This document shows, in pieces, positions 34,749-46,555 of a stretch of 64,000 nucleotides of DNA. Position 1 is the first letter of the stretch. Every line of letters begins with the position of its first letter. This DNA is from Medicago truncatula (taxonomy: Eukaryota; Streptophyta; Magnoliopsida; Fabales; Fabaceae), in NCBI RefSeq assembly GCF_003473485.1, contig NC_053048.1, forward strand, positions 40,172,755 through 40,236,754, read 5' to 3'. The notes beneath the pieces were generated by a model that was given only the letters and a program-made list of their open reading frames with translations, did no database searches and was not told the DNA's origin. The position numbers and the translations under genes are program-made.

Positions 34749-35351
34749 TTACCCTAAAATCATTGGTGATGGACGTCCTTCCCTAAGTTGAGCAAGTTCA
34801 ACCCAGGATAGATCAGCGAAATCATTGAGGCTGAGTTCAGAACCAGAATTTCCGATTTGATTGTGTCGGGTGACCGTTGCATACCTTTTCTTAAACACTT
34901 TGAACCTGTAGTGCTTCTCTTTCTCTGAAGAGTATGTTCTGTTATATTCCTTACACCAATCTTCAAAGTTTTCATAAGTAGCCTGTTATTAACGATCACA
35001 ACTATTAGATAGAGAACGAGCGCAGCGTTCTTAATAAAAGTCTACGGTCACAATCTAGGTTAGGATATATTGGTTTTTTATGTAGCTAAAACAACAGTTC
35101 GACAACAATCTAGGTTGCATTGGGTATTTGACTACAATTCTCCGTAATATAAAAATCACGATGCTATAGAAATATTTAAAACAAACAATATATACAAATT
35201 TTTCAAAACATTATTGTGAGAGAAACTAAAGATATTTGTGGCGAACCTGATATTGGGGATAAAACCGTTCTTGAAACCGGGAGACAAGCAGTTCTTGAAG
35301 ATCAGAGGCTCGCAATTTAGTTGCTTCCATTCTTTGTTTGATTATTTCCAT
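34749..35351 (-). CDS. Stand-alone cathepsin propeptide inhibitor (I29) domain protein
   Basis: Two exons: 35351-35247 (105 bp, phase 0) and 34982-34749, giving 112 aa. Residues about 38-95 form an I29 domain like the pro-region of papain-family cysteine proteases: ENFEDWCKEYNRTYSS, then an ERFNIN-like helix (EKEKHYRFKVFKKRY), a conserved RHN and the GNFD-type segment LSLNDFADLSW. The protein then stops at REGRPSPMILG with no catalytic domain, and no peptidase coding sequence is visible downstream. There is no signal peptide, so a cytosolic or nuclear protein is expected. Isolated I29 proteins can inhibit cysteine proteases; that role is inferred. The first donor (GTTCGC) is non-consensus. 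Confidence 0.75.
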
Positions 35352-35354
35352 TGT

Positions 35355-35700
35355 GTCACGCAAAATTGATTTGCAAACTTTGAGGAATTAAACAGGTGGT
35401 GGGAAGATTGATGAGAGATATTGAAGGCACGATTGAGGTTTTACGATTTCACAAGCAATATAGCTCTAATAATATTTCAATTTATAAAGTGTAAACTGCT
35501 TTCAAAATCCAAAACTTCTTCCCCAAGAAATACATCAACAAAAAAGAAAAACTTCTTCGCCAAGAAAATAATGTATACCTTTTTTTGAAAGAAATAATGT
35601 ATATCTTTTTTTAAGGGAAAATAATGTATATCTTATTTAGTTATATTTATGTGATTTTATTTCTTTTTTATGCACATGCTTAATTCACTTTTTTTTTGTT
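35355..35700. other. AT-rich spacer and probable promoter of the I29 gene
   Basis: A short repeated phrase AATAATGTATA(C/T)CTT occurs three times between 35567 and 35632. There is no other feature and no clear TATA box. Confidence 0.35.
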
Positions 35701-36330
35701 CAATAATTCACATTTTTATATAATGTTGTTTTTCTCAACATTTAATATCAGAGCTTTAATTTGATCTAGAAATATTCATTTCTTACTATGTTATATGATT
35801 GCAATATTGTCTGATCTTCCACGTTAGAAGGAAAAAAAAAAAAAAAAAACAATACCGTAAAAGGGTTGTTTTCAATAAGTTTTGGCTTGAAAAGACTTGA
35901 TGCTTAAGTTGTTCATTGTGACTCACTTATCGTTTTCTGGTCACCTACATGATGCACAACTTACAACTTACGTATGGATACAACTGCAACATGTCAAATT
36001 CTTCAAGCATTGAAAAGTTTGACCAAGAAAAAATTGATGGAAAAGAAAAAAAAACAAATTCTCTAGTGAAAAAAATATATGTCAATGATATGTTGATACA
36101 ATAAGGATTTCACAATGTGTTGATTTGAACACAAACATTGATTGGCATTGATGTAAGGTAAGTTTGTGAGCTTATGTCAATTGTCATAGAACTTCTTGAG
36201 AAAGCCAACATGAAAGTTGCCCCATATTTTCAACAAAGTTTTCAACACCGATCTGTTTCCAAAACTTACTCTACTATTTATTCTTTTATTAGTCGAAATC
36301 ATTAAGTACTTAACAACAAACATGGTTTTT
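35700..36330 (+). mobile_element. Ty1/copia leader-gag remnant (fossil)
   Basis: The sequence is parallel to 29700-31110 over the primer-binding-like region and the gag-like start, without the hAT insertion. It is broken and old. A poly-A run near 35828 interrupts the alignment. Confidence 0.5.
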
Positions 36331-37690
36331 TTTTAAGAAGTTAAAATGAAATTATATAAAACGAGCAACTCTACCTTCTCCACACAGGAATGCCGGAGAA
36401 GAGTAAAGAAGAAAAAAAGTAAGTAACAGTTACATCAATGAAGGGTGAAAAATACCCAAAAAAAAAAAACCGAAAATACACAGCTCAACCCAAACGCAAA
36501 AGAGGGTTCAACCAACATGTACGGTAGTTGAAAGTTAAGTTGACATAATTCACCTCTAACCACTAAAAAGATTGAATTTTAATTTTGTCAATTAAGTGAT
36601 GTAAGACATGAAACGGTCGAGAACCAAAACAATTGAAGAACCACGTGTAAATTTTTAGAATAGCCTCCCAAGGCAACAAAATGAATCAAATGATCTAAAA
36701 AATGAGACGGAATGACCAAGATAAAGTTGAACCAGTCGTAAACAACATTTCGAATTTGACAAGAAAAATCACAATGAAGAAAAAATATGATCTACATCCA
36801 CTAAATTATCAAACCCTCCAACACAAAGTTGATCAATAATTGTGAGCACACCTCGCCTAATAAGGTTGTCATTTGTCAGAATTTTATTACAAATGACAGA
36901 ATTTTATTACGGAGTAACTGCCACACGAAGAGACAAACTTTCAGAGGAACCTCCTTATGCCAAATTAATGGAGCATATTCATCAATAATTTGATAATCCG
37001 TTGATATTAGAAAATTGTAGGCACTCATGTCATTATATTTTTTTTGTAACATGCAAATACCAAAGCCACCTATCGTTCACATTTTCCTACAAAACAAAAC
37101 ATAATTTAACAAGGAACGACACTCCACAACAAATCCTCCTCGCATGCCCACAACACCCTCCTCCATTTCCAAGCCTCACCACCCTACCCCAACTTAAAGA
37201 TCTACATTATTTTAATATGATCTACATCCTCTAAATTATCGCAAAAATTAAAAAGACGATTGAATCCAACCTTCAAAACCCCCATGTCTAACCAATGATC
37301 CCACAAAAATAATGTTGAAACTGCGTCTCACACCTCACACCCACAGTTGTCATCAAACCACTTTCCTACCCCCACACCGACACCATTTCTAGTGCTAATT
37401 AAATTATTCCACCAGTCCGAACCTCCTTTAACATCTTTGCAAATGTTTCCCCCTTCCTCCTGATACCTAGCTGCCAAGACTCTATGCCACAGACTCTTAG
37501 GCTTCTCCTTCAACCTACAACATCATTTACCTAGCAATGTCATGTTAAACTCCCTCAACCGCCGAACGCCCAAACCACCATTCTCCTGTTTAGAACAAAT
37601 AGAATTCCAGTTTATCCAAGATATTTTCCTAACTTCTCACTTCGCCCTAGAAAAAACAGTTAAAGTAGATTCAATAGAGGACATGAAACA
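36327..37690 (-). mobile_element. 5'-truncated L1-type LINE tail
   Basis: The left edge is poly-T followed by the complement of an L1-like 3' end (GGAATGCCGGAGAAGAG). On the minus strand, decayed frames read as the C-terminal part of plant LINE ORF2: NGGLGVRRL near 37560-37580, WWNNLISTRNGVGVGVGKWF near 37345-37410, and a zf-RVT-like segment (NKILTNDNLIRRG) near 36850-36890. Frames are interrupted repeatedly. The right border near 37690 is approximate. Confidence 0.7.
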
Positions 37691-38400
37691 TGTGTGTAGG
37701 GCAGGACAATCGGTAAGTTCAGTCGGATTTCAGACCCAAAGTCCAAATCCAACTGAAACTATGGGTGATAATACATCACCCCTCCCCGTCCTTTTGAGAC
37801 ATCGGTTACGGTGGATGACGGGTTTAAAGGTTTTCTGGGTGAATGGGTGGGTTTCGCCAGTTAACATAAACAAACCTCTTTGCAAACAGAAATCCAGAAA
37901 AATTCAAAACTTTAAGAAGTACCCCAAACTATTAAAGGGTTTTAGTGACAAAAAAATCAGGGAAAAAAGGAAAGAAAAATAAAGGTTGAAGATCAAATCT
38001 ATGTGTGATCAAAGGGATTGAAAGGTTTGGAATCTGGAACATAAGACTTCATTTTATAATTGAAGATTTTCTTTTCAATAAGTGTGAAAAGAAAGAGCAA
38101 TTGTTTTGAAACCGGAAGAACAAGATGGCCAATAGTTATTATATTTGATTTCAATGCTTCTCCTACTATTGCCATAAGATTACTCTCGAAATGAAATTCC
38201 AACTTTAGCTTCTTTGTCTTCTTCCTCAAAAACACAATGGTAAGTTTTATCATCAGATCCTTTGTGAGTTTTAAGTACTGTAATTTAATGAACCTAAAAA
38301 AGCAAAAATTGCTTATAAATGTGACCGGAGAGAGTACTGCAATTTCCTAGATCATTTTCGTTAAGAAAAATATTTTTTGGACACTACATGTTGTATATAC
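37690..38400. other. Intergenic DNA, no gene seen
   Basis: The 146-codon frame at 37542-37982 crosses LINE sequence and unrelated DNA and has no recognisable domain. Nothing else is supported. Confidence 0.35.
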
Positions 38401-39422
38401 ATCTTAATATGTTTGGATTGATGGTATGTGATGGAATGGAGTGGTAACTAATTATGTTCCATTGTTTGGACCAGCAAAAAGTGAATGGAGTGGAATAGAA
38501 TGGAATACTATTAGGGTTGGGAATAGGCTAGGTCGGCCTACAGGGGCCTACGACCTGGCCTGTTTAAGCCTGGCCTATTTATTAAAAAAGCCAGGTTAAG
38601 ACTTTTTAAAAAGCCTATTTGATAAAATAGGTCAGGCTTAGGCTTTTAAAAAAGCATGTTAAGCCTGATAGGCCGGCCTATTTATACCCATAAGTTAAGC
38701 CTAATAGGCCTAATTATTATTATATTAATATATATCAACAAAAAATCATTTCCAATTCCCATTGTCAGCCAAAATAAACGAAACGACAAACTCACAAACT
38801 CTATTTCCCAATTCCCATTTAAAATCATTCCCAATTTCCATTCCTTTGGATTCTCTTGAATCGCTGCTGCTGCCTTTTGAATCGCTACTACCTTATCGCT
38901 GCCGCTGCTACCTTATCACCGCCGCCGCCGTATCAGGTTTGAATGGCTTCTACTGCCGTCGCCGCTGCTGCTGCATTTTGAATCGCTGCTACCTTTTCTT
39001 CTTTCTTTTCTTTTGTTTTTTTTTTATCTCTTCATAATGTTCTTCTTATATTCGTTATTTGGATTGGAACTTCATTTTTTCAGCTAAAGATTGAATCTTT
39101 GAGATTTTTCTGATATTGGGTTTCTGTTTTTATTGGATTTTTTTCATTGTCTCAGATAGTAAATTTTTCCCCTTTTTATAGCGTTTGTTCTTGTTATTTC
39201 CATGCTTGCATAGAAATAGAAATATAATCATGTAATTATGTCATACTTAAATTTTTTTTTGTCATAGTAGAGCTTCTAATATTAGGAAGATAGACGGGTA
39301 ATCAAATTTTTGATCATATTCCTTTTGATATACAAAGCAATAAGCAGAAACTAATAAAATTGATTAATAGTTTTCTACTTAATATAACACATTTTCATTA
39401 ATGTTTTTACCATGTACACCAA

Positions 39423-40860
39423 ATGTCTTCTCAAGCAAATGAAGAACCAACTCAAGCAGGAGCAAACACAACTCAAGCAGAAGCAAATGCAACCCAAGAA
39501 GAAGAAACTCAAGTTGAACCAATTGTTGGGAGAAAGAGGAAAAAAAAACAAGTGTAATTTGAAAAAATTTCGATGAAAAGGAAATTACTAAAGGTGTGTT
39601 TAGAGATGTTTGTAAACACTACAAAGCACAATATACTACTGGGACGGTGGGATCCAGCACGAGTCAAACAAAACGACATCTTGTAAGTTGCACAGCCAAG
39701 AAATTGCAAGATGCTACTGAAAAGAGACAAGCTGCTATTCCATTTAAGCGTGTGAGTTCAGGTAACCCCTTTCTTACTTCTGGTGTTGGATACTCTAATG
39801 AAAGGATGATGGAAATAATTGCAACTACTGTAATGGTTCATGAATATCCTTTTAATGTTGTTGAGGATGATGTTTGGATGTGGGCATTTGAATATTCAAA
39901 TCCTGAGTTTCGCAAGGTTACTCATAAAACAACAAGAAGTGATTGTTTGAAACTATTCGAGAATGAGAAAAAAAATCTTAAAGAAACAGTTGGAAAGTGT
40001 GAGCAAGATTAGTTTAACAACAAATATGTGGAAATCTAGCCATTAAGTGGTTGAATATATGGTGACGTTTCATTGATGCGAGATGGAATCTTCAGAAAAA
40101 AGTTTTGAGTTTTGTGAAAGTGCCTGCACCAAGACGTGGTATTGACGTGGCAAAACCAATGAAAAAGAAGTTTGACAAATACTGGGGGGAGTGTAATTTG
40201 TTGATGGCTATAGCTAGTATTTTGGATCCTAGGTGCAAATTTCACAGTGTTTGTATATGTTTTTCCAAGATATATTAATCGAAGGAAGTTTATGATGAGA
40301 ATATAGAGAAGGTTAGGCGTTCCTTGGAATTATTATATGATGAGTATGTGGCCTTATCTTTGGAAGAGTCTTATTTGATGCATGTTGTTAATTTGGATTG
40401 TGATAATCCATCTTCCTCTCAAACAAATGTTAAAAATGCCACTGGAATTGATGACTTGTTACAAACCATTCGGGAGCAAGAAGCCATTTCTCCCACGAAG
40501 TCAGAATTGCAAGATTATCTTGATCAAGGTGTTCATGTTGTTCCTAACTCTGAATCCTTTAGTGCTTTGGACTGGTGGAGGAACAACAGCATGAAGTATA
40601 CGATCTTGTCTAAGATGGCTGCTAATATACTAGCTATTCCAATCTCAACTGTTGCATCCGAGTCCACATTCAGTGTTGGAGGTAGAGTTATCGATGAATT
40701 TCGCTCTAGATTAAATGAAGAATCTGTTGAAGCTCTCATTTGTGGTGGTGATTGGTTCCGTCATAAGTATGATGTGAAGAACAAATCAAAGGTTATTATT
40801 TGTCATGATATTTTACTAATATTTATTCATATATTCATATGGTATTGTTTAGTCCAATAA
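39423..40860 (+). pseudogene. hAT transposase remnant (BED finger to dimerisation domain, core missing)
   Basis: A start at 39423 (MSSQANEEPTQ) opens a short Gln/Thr/Glu-rich N-terminus with a basic run (GRKRKKK). A BED-type zinc-finger piece follows (GTVGSSTSQTKRHLVSC, near 39640-39690), then the conserved hAT stretch with EYPFNVVEDDVW (39842-39877). After SLTTNMWKS (about 40010-40035) the frame is interrupted. Around 40130 the sequence jumps from the start of the catalytic region (VPAPRRGIDVA) straight to a C-terminal segment (KPMKKKFDKYWGECN). The large catalytic core is therefore deleted. The C-terminal hAT dimerisation domain is readable at 40324-40790 (SALDWWRNNSMKYTILSKMA). Non-functional. 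Confidence 0.85.
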
Positions 40861-40917
40861 CTAAAGTATTTTTTTTCTTTTGGTTCCCAAGGTTGATAAA
40901 GATGAGATACAAATCAA

Positions 40918-41335
40918 CTTGAAGATTTGATATCATTTTGGTTTTTTGGGCTGGTTTGTGTACATGAAGCTGATGAGTGATTTGTTGAGTTGTGTGATAT
41001 GTTGAATTATGCTGACTTTTACTACACCTTGAAGATTTGATATCATTTTGGTTTTTTGGGCTGGTTTGTGTACATGAAGTTGATGAGTGATTTGTTGAAT
41101 TATGCTGACTTTTGCTACACCTTGAAGATTTGATATCATTTTGGTTTTTTGGGCTGGTTTGTGTACATGAAGCTGATGAGTGATTTGTTGACTTGTGTGA
41201 TATGTTGAATTATGCTGACTTTTGCTACACCTTGAAGATTTGATATCATTTTGGTTTTTTGGGTGGTCTATGTACATGGAGTTTGACTATGAGTGATATG
41301 TTAACATGCTGACTTTTGCTACACTTGAGTTTTGA
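40918..41335 (+). repeat. Four tandem repeats of about 110 bp inside the hAT element
   Basis: Copies begin with CTTGAAGATTTGATATCATT at about 40918, 41028, 41121 and 41231. Spacing is 110, 93 and 110 bp; the third interval is shortened by a deletion, and the fourth copy is degenerate at its end. The minus-strand open frame across this block is an artefact of the repetition. Confidence 0.85.
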
Positions 41336-41883
41336 CTAAGACCATGTGACTATGAGTCTATGACTAATGAGTGTCACTTTATCACTCATTTCTTTTTTTG
41401 TTTTCTCATATCAAGCACTTTATGAAATCATATTATTTTCTATTTTTTGGTGAATTGTACTCAAATGGTTGATAAACATTGATGAGTACTAACGAAAGAT
41501 TATTATTATTAGCTCTAAATTCATTGTGATTTGTTGTTTTGTTGTTATAGGCTTTTAAACAGCTTGTTATGTTGTTAAAATTTGTTTTTAGTAAAATAGG
41601 TTTTAAGGCCTGTTTAGCCTATTTAGTATGTAAAATGAACTATTTGATGACCATAATGTTAAATAGGCTTCAAATTAGGCTTTCAGGCCAAGACAGGCTT
41701 TTTAATAGGTCAGGTCAGGCCAAGAAAAACGGTCTATGATAGGCCATAGGCTAGGCTTAGGCTTGTATAATTTTTCGTAGGTCAGGCTCAGTCCTTTCAA
41801 AGTCTGGCTTGGCCTTACCTATTCCCAACCTTAAATACAATGAAACACATTCCATCCCATACCATCTAATCCTTCAACTTTCC

Positions 41884-42088
41884 GGGTCAAAATCCTCTTC
41901 ATTTATGTCCTTCTCCATTTCTACCATTTGGAGAGATATAAACACACAAAATTTTGAAAAAAATAAAAAATAATTAATGATGATGGGACCCACTTAGTGG
42001 TTGGACCCACCATCTATTCTTTTGTGTCTATCTCTCTCCAAATTGCAAAACTCAATTTATTTTAGCAAATGGAGAGGATCTTAACCCC
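41884..42088. mobile_element. Small MITE, about 205 bp
   Basis: Inverted ends GGGTCAAAATCCTCTTCATTT-like and the complement GGGGTTAAGATCCTCTCC are flanked by AACTTTCC (41876-41883) and AATTTTCC (42089-42096). An internal inverted pair is built on TTTGGAGAGATA. The superfamily is uncertain; an 8-bp duplication suggests hAT. Confidence 0.5.
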
Positions 42089-42799
42089 AATTTTCCATTC
42101 CCCCAATTTGGGGTGCTGGCATGGAATAGAATGGAGCATTATAATTTAAATATTACCTTTTTACCCCTATTTTATTTTATCATTACTATTTCCTTTTCCT
42201 CTCAAATATGCTCTTCTTCTCAAATACTTCGTTTTTTCAATCAGTATGTGTCTTTCTTCTTTGCTTTTATGTTCGTGCATTGCTCTGTATGTGTAGTGGA
42301 CCTTTTTTTTTTATGCCCAACGAGTTTGAGTTATTTTTCTTGCTTTCTATACACACAGCGAGTTTGAGTTCTTATTTTCATACTTTGTTTGTATATGTAG
42401 TGGACCTTTTTCTTGCTTTCTTATTCCATTCTTATTCTCATGGAGGTGAGGTGAGTGCAATTAATTTTTGGTGACAGCAATCCTACGAGCTCCTCTTTGG
42501 GATGATCTAGGAGCTTTTGTTTGGGTAGTTGAATTATTGAAGATAATTTTTTAGTAATGATATATTTTACAAAATAATAGTGGTTTTAAATAGGGGTAAT
42601 AATGGAATAAAAATTATAATTTGTTCTATTCCGTCCACTTTCCAAATAATGGAATGGAAATATTATTCCATTACATCATAAAATTTCCAAACGGTGGAAT
42701 GGAATATCGGTTCCGTTCCACTCCATTCCGTTCCTTTACATTCTGCTCCGCTCTGTTCTGTTGCGTAAATTCAAACAGAGCCTTAGGGTGTACAAATAT

Positions 42800-43260
42800 C
42801 ATTGTTGCTCATATAGTGTGCATATGAAAGCCATATTTTAGCTACTTTTTTTCTCTTCATTTAGGAACAAATTATTTCTTTTGAGAAAATTTGGGAACAT
42901 ATTGTTATCATAACTTAATTTATATGTACCGATAGTGTTAAATTATTTTGCACATGCATCCAATCAAATCATGTCACATAAATATTTATGGAGATAGTTT
43001 TGGAGCTAACTCATAAAAATGACATTCCAATATAATTTGATTAGATGCACGTGTAAATAAAATACGTGTAAAAAAAAACCTTATTATCAATGATACTTTG
43101 ATATGATAAATAAATGTGATTGCAGTCTCATGTATCCAACAAAATGTTGTTATAATTTCCACATAAACCCTTAGTTAGACCTAACTACTTCATGCTACCT
43201 TTCCACTTCAACCTCTAGCACTTGATTGTATGGTTTTACACTTTTACTATGTAAACAATT
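42800..43260. other. 3' flank of phytocyanin 7, duplicated with 32720-33040
   Basis: Moderately diverged sequence is parallel to 32720-33040, with shared blocks such as TGATTGCAGTCTCATGTATC. There is no coding content. It marks the outer, older part of the segment duplication that carried phytocyanins 6 and 7. Confidence 0.55.
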
Positions 43261-43485
43261 TCAGAGTAAGTTGAACTGACATATTATCCATCAGCAAATA
43301 ATCTCAATGCCTCTCATGGGTTTTATTAATCATAAATAACAAAATGATATTACATTCACCAATGTAAACAAACTAAATAAATAATAATGAAGGGGGCTAA
43401 TTATTAGTAATAACTAACTGGGAAAAAAACAGCCTCTCCTTGAAACATCACACATGATCGGTTAACATCCAATCTTAAACAGCTA

Positions 43486-44133
43486 TCAATCTCTGTTAAA
43501 TATTTGGAAAAGCTTCTTTGGCAGCAGGGATCGACGGGGAACGCTACTAGCAGGCCATGGTGCATTCGAAGGCGGTGCTTCAGGTGTCACCAGGTCAAGT
43601 GATGGTGATGGAGAAGGTGAAGGTACTGGAGACCAACCATCTTGTTTTGGCTGCACAGTTATGAAAAGCTTTTGTCCATTTTCGCAGTGATCGGTAACAC
43701 TTGAAATGTACCATCTTCTCCCATAGGTTGTAATTATAATTTTGTCTTGCCCACTGGTTAACACAGGTGCTGTCAAAGGAACTGAGCAACTCTTGAAGTC
43801 ACTTCCATTCACTCTCACAACATTGTCTTTGCCACCAACATAATTGAATGCTGCAAATTAATTCAATATCTTAGCAAAAAAATAATTATATTCATAGACA
43901 TAATGATACAATAAAAAAAATGAAAATTAGAGATAACGAAAGAATATACAAATGGAAATGAGCTTACTGAGTGTGTCCCCGAGACGAAAGACCTTGTTTG
44001 CGGTCCAAGTTTGGTAATCAAACAAAGTAGTCCAACCCTTTTCATCTCCAACTACAAAATCTTTTGCCACGGCCATGGTTGAGAAGATGGAAGCAATGAG
44101 AGCAAAGAGAAAAAGAGCACGAGAAAGAGCCAT
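43486..44133 (-). CDS. Phytocyanin 7, copper-site-less (early-nodulin-like, ENODL type)
   Basis: Two exons: 44133-43968 and 43850-43486, giving 176 aa. Exon 2 and the 3' UTR are identical or almost identical to phytocyanin 6, whereas exon 1 differs at several positions (FALIASIF against FAFIATIF in the signal peptide) and the introns differ in sequence and length. It has the same loss of the copper His and Cys (Asp64, Ser105), the same Pro/Ser spacer and the same C-terminus without a GPI signal. A TATA-like (TA)n run lies at 44197-44212. The other overlapping minus-strand frames are shadows. Confidence 0.9.
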
Positions 44134-44499
44134 GTATGAAGTACTAGTATTGCTCTTTCTTTGTTTAATTTGGTTACTTTCTATAAGAGATTAAATACAG
44201 ATATATATATATATACACATAAAATATCAGGGTGAGGGGGGATTGCAACAAACGGCTATGGACGGCTTGGCAGAATTTGAATATTAATTTGATTTAACCA
44301 CAAATATAATATTGCATGCAGACTTGATAAGAAATAACGTACGTAGTATTGTAATAGAAAATAATGTTGAGGTAAGGTAATAGATCCAATGCATGCAATA
44401 GTCATGAGGCTTGACCCCTTCTCCTGTTCTAATATGTTCATATGTTGCTTCTCCTGTCCAATGCATGTAATTGAAAGTAATTTTATTTTTTTGTATTAA

Positions 44500-45520
44500 G
44501 TTTTTTATTTATGTTTTAAAACCTGAATGGTTTTTTGTTTGAAAGATTTAAAAACCCGAATAGTATTTGCCTAAATTTCACTGTTGCAGGAAGTTTAAAT
44601 TTGCTTTGTAGGAATGCTACTAAAAGTCTTATTTCAACATTCATAAGACAAATTATAAGCTTCGAATCAAGAAATACTCTCCTTATAGAATTAAAGGAAA
44701 TTCTCTGGCCTATTGATAATCATAAGGATGTAAATTACTTATGTATTCTTGAAGTACATCTCATTCATGGTGTCAATATGATCTGGAATCACCGTACTTT
44801 CATATTCCACCTCTAAACTCTTTAATAGGTCATATTGGTCAAGAGGATCTATGGTGACATATTTAGAGCTTAGATTGGTTTAACTCGTTTAGTATAAAGA
44901 TTAGGCTAAAAGTTTTCATAAATCCTATTTATTTAAATAGATCGGTTTTAGAGTCTTTAAAAACTCTATTAAATATGTCCGGACAGCTTCTATGTATGAA
45001 ATTAAATACACACTCATGTACATACATATTATTTGATCTAGTGTATACCGGATCGTAATGTATTCATATGTAGTCCGTAATCTAGTGTGGATTATATGTT
45101 ATTGGGCCGTTATGTATTGAGTCAACGATGTGGTCCAAAGTTCAGTTTAGAACAATACTAATAAAATGTTAACTCTTTGTAAAGACATGAGTTGTGATAA
45201 CTATTTCAAATACAATATTTGACAATACTTTTCAAAAAAAATAGAAAGCTTAAATAATTAAATAATATGTAATTTTAAAATAGTTAAATAATCACCGTGA
45301 GATTTTTGCCCAGCTCTTTTAATCAAATTTTGTACATTGAGAGCTCCATGGGTCTCCATTCTCCGGTCATTGAAGAAGAGAGCTTCTATTGTTGCTATGA
45401 AAAAGTGACTTTAGTATACTTCTCGAATTACAGTTTTTTGTTTGAAAGTATATATTTTCAAAATTCAAGAAAGAAAAACATTTGTAATTTTTTAAATTTA
45501 GCGAATGATAAAATTGGTTG
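44500..45520. other. Intergenic DNA, no supported gene
   Basis: Open frames of 93 and 77 codons (44535-44816, 45297-45530) have no recognised domain, no signal peptide and no consistent splice partners. The segment 44870-44990 has faint AGGCTT/TTTAAA similarity to hAT subterminal sequence. Confidence 0.35.
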
Positions 45521-45525
45521 GGAGA

Positions 45526-46171
45526 TGTGAAGCCCCGATATTTCAAAATGGATGACGTATCGTATCCCCTGCGTATCCTGCACTGATATATGTCAGATAC
45601 TTCTCGATACGTATCAGGAAAGTATCCGAAGATTAAATTTTATTTTTTAAAAAAATAATTAGCTGATACTTCCCAATACTTATTAGAAGAGTATTCGATA
45701 ATTATCCTACACCGATACTTGCCCCGATATTTCCCAATTAATGTTGACTAAAAAAACTTAACTCTTGAGTACTTATGTGTTCTTTTATGGATATAGTGCT
45801 TCTTTTTTGGATCGATATAGTATAACACTAACAATGTTCATTTTGGATATAATATAGCACTGATGATGCTCTTTTTGGTATATATTGTGTATGTAATCGA
45901 CTAATCATCATTCTCTTAATCGTCGGTATAATTTATATTTATGTTGATATGCTACGAGTCTATGACGACTGATTTTTTTTTATTTTTTTTAGAGATATGA
46001 CTGGTTTCTTTTGTTTGTTAATATATTTGCATATTAAAAAAAATGGTTATAATTATATTGCACATTTAATTATATAAATTATTTTATTAACGTATCACAG
46101 CCGTATCGTATCTTGATTTTTGAAATTTTTCCATATCGATGCTGTATCGTATCTCGTATCCGGGCTTCACA
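45526..46171. mobile_element. Fold-back element, 646 bp, probable Mutator-like
   Basis: Ends TGTGAAGCCC and GGGCTTCACA are perfect 10-bp inverted repeats, continued by many inverted copies of GTATC/GATAC (CGTATCGTATC). Near-matching flanks GGTTGGGAG and GGTTAGGAG suggest a 9-bp duplication with one change, although one base separates the left flank from the end. No coding capacity. Confidence 0.65.
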
Positions 46172-46555
46172 GGTTAGGAGCTATCACATGTCTTTAAAAA
46201 TGTAGAATCAACTCAAGTTATTAGTGTGATGACATCTATAATAAATGGTCTATGCTAACATTTGTTATTTTCTTCTAACTCCGATAAACTTTTGAAACCC
46301 AACTCACTTCAACTTTATATAAAGAAAATAAAAATAAAAAAATTGATGTAAATAAAACCATCCAAAATTAAACTATAGGTTGTTGTGTACTTTGAATTGG
46401 ATAATTTTTCTACAAAATTAACTACTTTTTCGTGGTGGTGAGGGTTTGTACCCGGACATTATTATGCAGTACCTAATTGAAAACACTTATTACCCAAATC
46501 TCTCGGAAAAAAAAAAAAAAGAAGTTTAATAGACAAAAAATAATAATAATAATAA

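Larger units (their letters stand above)
38512..41833 (+). mobile_element. hAT element, 3322 bp, with decayed, internally deleted transposase
   Basis: Termini TAGGGTTGGGAATAGG on the left and the complement of TAAGGTTGGGAATAGG on the right are flanked by AATACTAT (38504-38511) and AATACAAT (41834-41841), an 8-bp duplication with one later change. Subterminal regions are dense in AGGCCTA/TAGGCCT-type repeats. The transposase remnants are listed separately. One imperfect inverted repeat and one target mismatch suggest the insertion is not recent. Confidence 0.88.
38404..42795. mobile_element. Remnant of a GGAATGG-rich fold-back MITE hosting nested insertions
   Basis: Left arm 38404-38511 (TGTTTGGATTGATGG, then GGAATGGAGTGG) and right arm 42600-42795 (GGAATGGAATATCGG, ending in the complement of CTCTGTTTGAATTTACG) are inverted relative to each other. 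The hAT element 38512-41833 and a smaller MITE 41884-42088 lie inside. Outer borders are approximate. Confidence 0.45.

Noticed and set aside
34760-34999. 79-codon minus-strand frame with its own ATG
   Set aside because: It is in a different frame from the I29 coding sequence and lacks any domain, while the shifted frame gives a clear I29 protein with a matching upstream exon.
37542-37982. 146-codon plus-strand frame
   Set aside because: Its first half is antisense to LINE ORF2 sequence, and the rest shows no family resemblance or splice partners.
40933-41277. Minus-strand 114-codon frame with repeated HVHKPAQKTKM-like units
   Set aside because: It is the translation of the 110-bp tandem repeats in the hAT element, not a repeat protein gene.
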